From Deinandra increscens subsp. villosa (Eukaryota > Streptophyta > Magnoliopsida > Asterales > Asteraceae), in contig JBCNJP010000008.1 in the NCBI GenBank assembly GCA_039602395.1, forward strand, positions 22,027,817 through 22,091,816: 64,000 bases of DNA, given 5' to 3'. Each line of letters starts with the position of its first letter. Position 1 is the stretch's first letter. Positions 55,693-64,000 of the stretch are shown here, piece by piece. Made by a program: the position numbers and the translations under genes. The notes under the pieces were generated by a model, which saw nothing but the letters and a program-made list of their open reading frames with translations, was not told the origin of the DNA and searched no databases.

Positions 55693-55705
55693 TGGTATCA
55701 GAGCC
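55693..55705 (+). promoter_or_regulatory. Primer-binding site of element T
   Basis: TGGTATCAGAGCC, two bases after the LTR, is complementary to initiator tRNA-Met. Confidence 0.92.
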
Positions 55706-56041
55706 AAGAATCACTGATTCGAGGTTCTCACGGTATTGGATTCAAGTTTTTGCTAGAAAAAGTTCAAATTTTTGAAGGTTTTGGAGCTTTTCTTCGTGTT
55801 TACGACCCATCTGCTGCTGTTTTCTGCGTTTCCGAGTATTTTCTGGGCGATTTTGTGTGTTTACGAGTTGGTGTTCTTCATATTCTTCATCATTTCGGTG
55901 TTCACGACTTCAAGAAGTGATCTTTGAAGTTTTACGATCGCGAAATTCGAGTTTACGACATCAAGACTCGAGCTTTGGGTGTTTACGAGTGTTCTCAATC
56001 GGAATCGTGTTTACGAGTTTTCTCAATCGGAATTGGGTTTA
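55706..56041 (+). repeat. Leader of element T with repeated GTTTACGA words
   Basis: Between 55795 and the gap the word GTTTACGA (or TTTACGA/GTTCACGA) recurs seven or eight times with 20-60 bp spacing, ending in an interrupted copy at 56036-56041. The same word is in the LTR. No long frame is convincing here, and frames crossing the gap are artefacts. Confidence 0.7.
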
Positions 56042-56541
56042 NNNNNNNNNNNNNNNNNNNNNNNNNNNNNNNNNNNNNNNNNNNNNNNNNNNNNNNNNNN
56101 NNNNNNNNNNNNNNNNNNNNNNNNNNNNNNNNNNNNNNNNNNNNNNNNNNNNNNNNNNNNNNNNNNNNNNNNNNNNNNNNNNNNNNNNNNNNNNNNNNNN
56201 NNNNNNNNNNNNNNNNNNNNNNNNNNNNNNNNNNNNNNNNNNNNNNNNNNNNNNNNNNNNNNNNNNNNNNNNNNNNNNNNNNNNNNNNNNNNNNNNNNNN
56301 NNNNNNNNNNNNNNNNNNNNNNNNNNNNNNNNNNNNNNNNNNNNNNNNNNNNNNNNNNNNNNNNNNNNNNNNNNNNNNNNNNNNNNNNNNNNNNNNNNNN
56401 NNNNNNNNNNNNNNNNNNNNNNNNNNNNNNNNNNNNNNNNNNNNNNNNNNNNNNNNNNNNNNNNNNNNNNNNNNNNNNNNNNNNNNNNNNNNNNNNNNNN
56501 NNNNNNNNNNNNNNNNNNNNNNNNNNNNNNNNNNNNNNNNN
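56042..56541. other. Assembly gap, exactly 500 N
   Basis: Exactly 500 N, probably a placeholder. The left side is a plus-strand leader and the right side the end of a minus-strand LTR from a different family, so the gap hides at least one element boundary. Confidence 0.9.
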
Positions 56542-56544
56542 AGA

Positions 56545-57079
56545 TGAGAAGAATCATAGATAATCAAACACATAAGAAAGATGATGAATAAAGTCGAATG
56601 ATTTCATTAATCGAATGATTACAATCAAGAAATCATGACAACACTCTCTCATGGAAATCCATGACTCACTCTCTCTCTGTAGAATGGAAATCACACACTC
56701 TACAAGAAAATCATCATCTCCACACTCAGAGACTCTTTCTTGTAATGGGCACCCTCACTATATATAGTGAGTGTGACTAACAACAGAAACACATAACATA
56801 ACTGAAAATTAAAAGAAAGGAAAATAACATAAATATTAATTAAATCAAAGTTGATTTAATTAATCCGAAGCTTGACTCGCTCGAACCGATCTTCCGTTGA
56901 CTTTTACGTTGACTGTTGACCCGAACAGTTGACTTTTCCGGAAAACGGTCTTCGGTCCAAACTGCAAGCCTCGAACATCACAACCCGCGTCTCTTAAATC
57001 ATTTCACATGGATTCTTCAGTCGAATGCTTCAGTAAACAGATTTGATGGCGTCAGTCACATAGATTTTAAGTTCCAACA
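56545..57079 (-). repeat. 3' LTR of element D (535 bp) with a W-box-like cluster
   Basis: Read on the minus strand it starts TGTTGGAACTTAAAATC and ends GATTCTTCTCA. It follows a purine tract, CAAGGGGGAAT (57080-57091). The TATA region CACTATATATAGTG is at 56757-56770. Upstream of it, at 56896-56938, the plus strand has four GTTGAC words in about 45 bp; TTGAC is the core of the WRKY-bound W-box. Confidence 0.78.
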
Positions 57080-57092
57080 ATTCCCCCTTGAC

Positions 57093-58671
57093 TGATGCTT
57101 TCAAATCTGTTCAACTGCTGAAGAATCGCTCTGTCGTACATCTTCAATGAGAAACTGATAAACCGGAGACAATCTGTCGTAGAGATTCCCCCTCTGAATA
57201 AGCTTCTTCTGTTCTCGTTGCTCCAGTTCGAAATCCAAGTGTCTCAACTCACTCGGTTCACACGGTCGGGTACAATACTGAGAAAATGCTGAACATCGGA
57301 GTCAAAACCGCAACAAACTGAATCAGATAAACCAATCAAACACTGAAAATGCTCCAACTCCAAATAATCAACCCGATATCCAAATCCATAATAATTCCTC
57401 TTATTTCTCTAAATCTCTCCAAAAACATCAACTCGGAAGCGTAAAAATCTGATGCGGAGAGTCGAACCATCGCGATCGGTTGCCTAGAGAAACCAGATAA
57501 ATAATCTTGAAATCAGACAATCTCGCGAAAAACCGGAAGTCGGATGCTGACAGTTGTGAATGATCCATAAATATTGCACTTGTTCCGCGTGACTAGGTTG
57601 GATGCGAAAATAAAGATAATTGTCAAATCGGAGAAAATTTTGAGATCCCGAGCGAATATAATCAAAACCGGAGTCTTAGTAATTTTTGGCCGAAGAAAAT
57701 CGAGCTCGGAAATAAATTCCGTGAAGATTCCTGAGAATTATCGGTGAAAACGGCGCGATCTGAAAAATTCTGTCAATTTTCGACAAGAACCGGTCATCCG
57801 AGAGATTTAACGGATAAATTCCATAATTAACTAAGATTCCAGTTAATCCGGTTAGCTGACATCCACGCTGCATCCACTAAAAATAAAAACCGTGAGACAT
57901 AACGAGAAAGCTGCATAATTAACCGGATAATAGAGCTAACCCGTCAGTGGTCGATAGCAAACGTTGCGCGCGACGTCAATAAACGAGAACCCCTATAAAA
58001 TGGAATAAATCATTGACCAATACAAATTTTCTTAAATTTCGTTGCAGCGTTATTTCATTTATCTTGTAAAAGATTGATAAAAATACCCGTATTTGATGAA
58101 ATTTGCTGAAAAATTAATTAATCATTTAAAAAAATCTTCATAGAAAACCTTAATCCATGTGAAATGTTGAGGACCAATCAGGTTTAAGCAAAAAATCGAT
58201 CCAACGGCTGAAAAAAAAGGCTCATCTACGGCTGGGGTGGCTTGATCCGTGACTAAGGCTGCTGGCCAATGAGAAAACAGCTGAGAAAACACACTCTCTG
58301 ATCCAACGGTTCAGGATTGAGGGGATCTGATGGATGTGGGTCGAGATCCATGTGAGTTAGCACTCCACCAATCAGATCACGACAGCACTAAGCCCTCCAA
58401 CGGCTTTCTTGCAGGCCTGGGCCCCACGCGCTGACTTGCGCCAATTCTTTGTCCAGATTGAGCCCACACACTTTCTCCATGGCCAATTAGTTTTCGACAA
58501 CAATAAAGGAGTCAACCCGTTAGCCGACAAGGAGAGAGAAACCGAATTCCTATGCCACCACTCAGAAAGTGACACGTCATCGCTGTCTCCCATCCATGTC
58601 TTCTTCCTCGTAAACCCTAGACCTGTCGGAAGTCCACCGGAAATTCGCATAACCACCGGAAAAACGTGAAA
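57093..58671 (-). other. Non-coding interior between LTRs of elements D and C
   Basis: No domain is recognisable. A short minus frame near 57109-57250 (RGNLYDRLSPVYQFLIEDV) might be the last coding scrap of element D. Between 58190 and 58410 the minus strand repeats (A)GCCGTTGGA or CCGTTGGATC words four times. The LTRs on either side are unrelated, so a junction between two elements lies somewhere inside. The frame at 58683-58372 has no motif I know. Confidence 0.4.
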
Positions 58672-59306
58672 CCTCCATACCAATTGTCAGGACCATATTC
58701 GAGCAGCTTGTTCTCATATGATTCATCACACAAGTGCGAAATCATGTGTGATGGTCGATTCAAGGAGGAATCTGCATCAATGCCCACCCATTGATGATTA
58801 CTAAAGCTCAAGAACACACACTAACACCAAGAACACACACACACAAAGGCTTTCTTGCAGGAATACTACTCCACCAAGCGTTGCCAATAGGGTTTTCTCA
58901 ATGGTATTTATACTACTAGAGAACCTGGGACAAATAGAATGTTTGACACGACACAATCATTACCTAGAATTCAACAAAATATCCTAACAGTAGAACAAGT
59001 TCGCTAAGACGTAATTGAAGTTCGCTAGGACTTAACAAGTCCGCTAACAAGTACGCTAAGAAGTAACAAGTCCGCTAACAAGTACGCTAAGTAGCAACAA
59101 GTCCGCTAACAAGTACGCTAAGCATAATCAAGTTCGCTAATATGAACAAGTGCGCTAGGAACAAAAACAAGTCTTCTAAGTAAACAAGTTCGCTAGGTAT
59201 AAACAAGTCCGCTAAGATAACATTCAAACAAGTACGCTAAGAGTAAATCAAGTCCGTTAAGAGCATAAGTAACAAGTATGCTAAGAAGCATAACAACTAC
59301 GCTAAC
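58672..59306 (-). repeat. 5' LTR of element C with about 17 AGTNCGCTA repeats, plus weak primer site
   Basis: The minus-strand LTR ends GGTCCTGACA at 58685, and ATTGGTATGGAGG (58684-58672) follows as a degenerate primer-binding site. The TATA box GTATAAATACC is near 58903-58913. Its upstream part (58996-59306) is built of about 17 copies of AGT(T/C/A/G)CGCTA, several alternating as AGTCCGCTAAC and AGTACGCTAAG. The gypsy LTR cuts it at 59306, so its true start lies outside the window. Confidence 0.7.
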
Positions 59307-59677
59307 TGTCACACCCCGGTCAACGGATTTGGGTGTGAGCGAGACAGAATCATAGTCGCAGATATACAGAACAACTTCTACTAAATTCAAACGTCATTTA
59401 AAACATAATACCATTTATGTTGCAGCGGAAAGTCGTGGTGAAATGATATTGTCTTACATTTGAATAAAAGTCTTAGTTTGATATTAAAATCATAAAGCAG
59501 TTTATTTAAGATAGGCCGGGACTACGAATCCGGTGAAGCAGGGTCGAAAGTTTCAGTGAAGCCTCATTTGCACGTCTTCCATGATAAGCTTAGATACCTG
59601 AGAAATCATGAGTTTTAAAAGGTCAACATAAAGTTGGTGAGGTTCACAGGTTTATGATTTTATGGTAAGTTTGTAAA

Positions 59678-59769
59678 AACAGTTTACAGTATGTTGGAAT
59701 AACAGTTTACGGTATGTTGGAATAACAGTTTACGGCATGTTGGGATAACAGTTTACGGCATACTTAAAT
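59678..59769. repeat. Four tandem copies of a 23-bp unit
   Basis: The unit AACAGTTTAC(A/G)G(T/C)ATGTT repeats with a 23-bp period at 59678, 59701, 59724 and 59747; the last copy is diverged at its end. It lies inside the gypsy LTR. Confidence 0.9.
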
Positions 59770-61879
59770 GTTACGTTGGTTTACTGTCATGGTTGTAAGA
59801 TCCTACCATGAACCTCAAATTCGAATACTAACGGATTACCCACTCATGGCATTCTATCCCAAGAATACCGAACAGGCAAGAATAACTGACGTGTACCCCT
59901 TGACAATATACGAAGTTAGGATTGGAGCTACCAATCTGGGCAGGGTTGTCAACCCAAATAGATCTATTCACTAGTTATCGTTTCGAGCAGAACTAATCGA
60001 ATTCAATTAATAGTGGGATTTCAGTTGTACTAACGTTTATAACGATAAAGTACCAGTTGTTGGGATACAGAATGGAACATGTAGTCAAACGGCTAACAGG
60101 TAAACCATAACATTAAGTAAAAAAAACATTTTATCAGTTCATGATTTCTCCCCCATAAGTGTAAAACAGTTATAAAGAAAAGGGGCCGTGAAACTCACCT
60201 GTTCAAGGTGAATGATCGGGACTGCTGATACGAGCAACAGGTAACCGACGTCCTAATATCAATAATAATAATAGAACACGTCTTAGGTCTTGTTTCAATT
60301 GGAAAAAGTTTTGGTTACCCAACGATCCGGGTCGAGTCTTGACAATTTATTCCCGTTTGTAACGTTTGGAAAACCCGTTCGTAATATTTATCGCTCAAAT
60401 AAATATTTAAGTTAATGAATATATTTATAGTCAAATAAATATATATAGCTTTGTAGAAATAATTATAATAAAGTAATTATTTAAGATTACGAAAATATAT
60501 TATTAATCAAGTTCTGAACAGTGAGACAAACAATAAAGTAATTATTATCTGAAGTTCACGTTATATATTTAAGTTGGAGTTCATAATTATAGACAAATAA
60601 TTATATATATATATATATAAGTCATTTTAGTCTGAATATATAGATACAAGTATCTGACCATTGATCGTTATGATAATAAATATTTAGCTTCGTAAATATT
60701 ATTATGTTTATGATATCTCTTAAACAGTTTTTCTAAATTATATTTAGAAAATAATATTTAGATAACAAAATATTAAGATGTGATATTTGTGTGAAGTGGT
60801 GTCGATATATTTGTAACAATATATAAGTTTCACGTCATGATAGTCCAAAAGATAATACCTTATATTTTAGATCCCAAGTCCGGAATTAATATAATATATA
60901 TTCTATTTATTCCGACAAATAATATGATACGAAAAAAACTAATATTTAAGTCTTTAAATATTATTGGGTTAATAACTTTAAATAAATATTTCAAGTTATT
61001 ATAAATGTGATCTAAAAATATAAGCACTTAGTTGTTGATTATGAGTCCAAACGCTCGGTATTTAGAAATATATATATGTTTTATAAAAATAAAACTATTA
61101 TTATAATCAACATAGTCGATAATATATTTCTTATATTTTATGTTCAAAATATATCCGTTTATATATTTTTAGTCCGATGTGTTATTTTGACAGTCTTTGA
61201 GTTAGTTTTTATACCGCTTAGTCTATAATCCTTTTAGTCTTCACAACGATTGTCAAATATATATTGTGACGCAACTTCTTAAATATTAACGTTAGTTTAA
61301 TATTTAGGATGGTTTGTTCAGTTTATATATTTAGTGGGTGGAATGTCAAGACTCGTTTTGGGGTGATTATAAACATCAAAAGAAACAATAAAAATGATCA
61401 AATTGAAAAGTTTAGACTTTTACCTCTAGCACTAGGCTAGGTGATGAACCGAAAAAGGCGAGAATATCTCCGTAGACTTGATCGAAAAATATCGACTTTA
61501 AAGGTGTTGACCCGAAAGGTAAAGCGGCCTTTTGCGGGCTAGTTTTCGGTGGTTTACGGTGATCGTTAGGGGCAAACGTTGAGGCCGTTTGGGAGGTGGC
61601 TGGGTGGACTTTCCGTTGGTGGTGAAAGTGTGGCGCTGCAGTGGTCCAATGGTGGTGTTATGGTGGTGTAAATTTGGCCGTTGTGGCTGTTTTGTATCAA
61701 ACAAAAGAAAAAAAAAGGAAAGAATGATAGCAGATCGCAACGTTGGTTGGGACAAAACATTTTGGTTTCTTTCATTCTTTCTTTCTATATATATATAGTT
61801 ATATATACATGCATACGTATATATATGTGTATAGTTCGCTTGAACAAAGGAAAAGAGATGAATGACGAGGGGTTCGATT

Positions 61880-62350
61880 GGTTTTTCGAGGTGGTGGAGG
61901 TGACTGTAATGGTGGTGACGGTTGATAACGATGATCACGGAGGTGGTCGATGTTGATGATGGTGATTGGGATGGCGGTGAAGGGTGAAGGTGGCAGCGTC
62001 CAGCGGTGGTGGTGACTGGCTCGTACGTGGTGGCGGTTCGTCGGTAGTAGCAGCAGCCCCAGCCGTGGCAGCAGCTAGCGATGGCCGCAGTCAGTAGGGT
62101 GGCGGCAGCAGGTGGCAGTGGTGGCAGCTGGTTGTCGTTGTGCGCAAGGGAAAGAAGAAGAGGAGAAAAGGTGGCGGGTGGTTGTTGTTAGCCGCCGAGA
62201 AGAAAAGAGGGAGGTGCGGTGGCGGTTTGCTGTGCTGGTGATGGCAGCTGCTAGCGGGGGTGGTGGGGGCTGTTTGGCCGGAAAAAGAAAGGAGAAACGG
62301 AGGTGCGGTGGTGTTGGTGGCAGCGCCGTGGTGGTGGATGTGTTGATTAC
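61880..62350. repeat. GGT/GGC-rich low-complexity stretch
   Basis: The plus strand is dominated by GGTGG and GGC triplets. It lies in the transcribed part of the gypsy LTR and explains the long but motif-free frames on both strands here. Confidence 0.75.
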
Positions 62351-63545
62351 CGAATAACAAGAAAGGAAAGTGTCGAGGTCGGCGGGAAAGATGGAATGGT
62401 CCGGGTTTTGCGCTGCAATCTTTTTCTTTTATTTTGTTTGTGTGTGCCACTTTGCCATCTTTTTCTTTTATGTATGTATATATACTAATATATTATTACA
62501 CAATTAAGTAAATTGTGGATCACTTGAGAACACATCTCATAATTTGGTGGAGCCACATACAAATATTTTATGGAGACACGTATGCTTGCCATAAAATAGT
62601 TTCAGATATTTTCTTTTTAGTATGTGTATCATTTAATGAATAGGCATTGTATCCGTATTTCGAACCCGTTAAATAGTTTAATAATTACTAAACGGTTCAT
62701 GAAAATTCTCGAACATCTAAAATATTACGGAAGTCTAATAATTATAATTATTATATTTATTTTTAAGTTATAACGTAAACTAGTGAACGTTTAGTTAATT
62801 TCACGGTAGAAAGCGCCTGTCCAATCGGCGTTGCGATCACGGCCGTTTCACACACCGAATACGTTTTCTTGACTGAACTTCTTAATAAATGTTATAATAA
62901 TTATTTATAATTCGCCGAGTCATTAAAATCATCTTGAACGGCTAAACAAATTGACTTCGGCTAATATCGCGTAACAGCAACGGTTTCATTGTTTTTGGCT
63001 CGTTGGGCCCAATCAGGTTAATAGTTGAGGTTCGGCTTAAGTCTTGACAACGATTTCAGTTTGTGATGTTTTTGTTTCGTAAAAACAACTGTTCGAGTCG
63101 GTTACATCATATTTTCAGAAATCAGATATAGTTTTCAGTTTTGTACACGGGTTACAGTTAACGTCTTCAATTTTGTCAGTTCTTGACAGTTTTAAGCTCG
63201 ACCGTCCAGATTGTTTAAAACCGAATAGTTTTAAACATATGATCGCTTATCAGTATGATGTGCCGGTTATACAAGTGTACGACACCAGTTCCGGATAAAA
63301 TATAAATATATATTTTATATTTAATTTCTTGTTATTGAAATTCCATGATTAATACATGAAATCTCTATGAATTTTATGGGTATACGCTTCTAGTACAAAC
63401 GCGGGATTAGGTTTACGTCATCAGTTAACGGTCATGTACAGTAATAAACAGTTTAAACAGAAATCAGATCAGTAAATGCACATTAATACTTAATTAAAAA
63501 GTCAAGGTAAACGGTTTGACCTAGGTTTTTGGACGAGGTGTCACA

Positions 63546-63558
63546 TTCTCCCCCAGTT
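63546..63558 (-). promoter_or_regulatory. Polypurine tract of the right-hand gypsy element
   Basis: The minus strand reads AACTGGGGGAGAA, immediately before the LTR start TGTGACACC. Confidence 0.87.
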
Positions 63559-63574
63559 AGAAGAATTTCGTCCC

Positions 63575-64000
63575 GAAATTCAGTTTCTTGATCACCGGTT
63601 GAATGCGACGTTTCCGAAAAGACGAGGATACTACAGACGCATTTGGTCCTCGTGTTCCCAAGTGTACTCTGGACCTCGCCATGAGTTCCAGCACACTTTG
63701 ATAATGGGAATGTGGCTATGCTTCGTTCTTGTAAGGTCTCGGTCAAGTATCTTGACAGGTTCCTCAATAAAGTGAGGCGTTTTATCAACTTGAATTTCGT
63801 TAAGTGGGACGACAAGCGTTTTGTCAGATAAGCATTTATTTAAGATTACTAACGTGAAAGACATCATGCAAACTACTTAGCTATACGGGAAGGCGTAGAC
63901 GGTAAGCTACTGGTTCGACTTGTCTTAGTGATTTCAATTGGACCAATGTAACGAGGGTTAAGCTTTCCTCGTTTGCCGAAACTGATGACACCTTTCCAAG
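63575..64000 (-). pseudogene. C-terminal end of gypsy Pol, frameshifted
   Basis: From the right edge the minus strand reads GVISFGKRGKLNPRYIGP (the GPY/F module). After a frame change it gives FTLVILNKCLSDKT, EEPVKILDRDLTRTKHSHIP and RGPEYTWEHEDQMRL, a chromodomain-like tail of Tekay type. A TAG then replaces the residue before YPRLF. At least two frame changes and one stop are visible, so this copy is probably inactive. The element lies on the minus strand and continues beyond the window. Confidence 0.82.

Larger units (their letters stand above)
59307..63545 (-). repeat. 3' LTR of a gypsy chromovirus, 4.24 kb
   Basis: On the minus strand it begins TGTGACACC at 63545, right after a purine tract, and ends GGTGTGACA at 59307. 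Its 3' kilobase matches the plus-strand LTR piece at 21440-22497. A TATA-like stretch lies near 62468-62478. The following part (62450-61560) is C-rich on the minus strand, as the transcribed leader of such LTRs often is. The 60290-61330 stretch is extremely AT-rich, with a (TA)n run at 60602-60618. No gene is present; the open frames in this interval come from biased composition. Confidence 0.78.

Noticed and set aside
58372..58683. 103-codon minus frame and 86-codon plus frame overlapping each other
   Set aside because: Neither has a recognisable motif. The region is the leader next to the LTR of element C.
58996..59306. CRISPR-like array
   Set aside because: The repeat is only about 9 bp, with irregular short spacing and no unique spacers of constant length, in plant LTR context next to a TATA box.
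61498..62488. Open frames of 60-146 codons on both strands, Gly/Val-rich or Pro/His-rich
   Set aside because: They follow from GGT/GGC-biased composition in the transcribed part of a gypsy LTR. They show no domain and no conserved neighbour.
1..64000. Host protein-coding, tRNA or rRNA genes
   Set aside because: Every long frame with recognisable motifs belongs to a mobile element. tRNA-like matches are limited to 12-13-base primer-binding sites beside LTRs.

Overview
This is repeat-dense nuclear DNA from a flowering plant. It is a nest of LTR retrotransposons plus one LINE, one long-TIR Mutator-like element and one Tourist-type MITE. I found no convincing host gene, tRNA, rRNA or CRISPR array. 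The retroelement families and long LTRs fit a large plant genome. The unknown third-ORF proteins resemble ones I remember from daisy-family (Asteraceae) genomes, so Asteraceae is my best guess, from memory only. Three runs of exactly 500 N (1296-1795, 18157-18656, 56042-56541) look like placeholder gaps, not measured lengths.

Layout. 1-592: tail of a third-ORF (ORF3) gene, a polypurine tract (PPT) and an LTR. 600-1295: a copia gag/pol scrap. 1796-9983: a young Ty3/gypsy chromovirus with an intact 1486-codon gag-pol between LTR copies that look identical over about 900 bp. 9984-14621: two truncated copia elements on the minus strand (LTR, primer-binding site, leader, gag). 14622-15767: a gypsy LTR piece. 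15768-18100: a decayed minus-strand copia. 18657-22497: gypsy LTR ends around a copia reverse transcriptase and its LTR. 22498-23998: a decayed copia RT/RNase H split by a MITE. 24000-33063: an ORF3 region with its own promoter-like segment, a fourfold 947-bp tandem array and a mosaic insertion. 33072-41030: a long Sirevirus-like copia (LTR, gag, pol, start of an ORF3). 41031-44215: a minus-strand LTR plus near-complete ORF3. 44216-48944: a minus-strand copia with a clean solo-LTR insertion. 48957-51735: a LINE fragment split by a 1.2-kb MULE. 51725-54392: a third, divergent ORF3. 55307-59306: three LTRs of different families. 59307-64000: a 4.2-kb gypsy LTR and the end of its pol.

Two themes stand out. 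First, an unknown ORF3 protein sits just before the PPT and 3' LTR in several lineages. It has an N-terminal helical domain, acidic stretches, nuclear-localisation-like basic patches, a coiled coil and a conserved C-terminal domain, and I see no membrane segment. Second, most copia LTRs here carry a cluster of short inverted or repeated motifs on the upstream side of the TATA box, with a core that differs between families (CCGAAC/GTTCGG, CCGAGATAAC, GGTACGC, GTTTACGA, AGTNCGCTA, GTTGAC). The CCGAAC-type cluster also lies upstream of a TATA box in front of one ORF3, and several motifs recur in leaders or inside the element. An element-encoded regulator acting on element-specific promoter motifs is one testable reading. 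It is inference.
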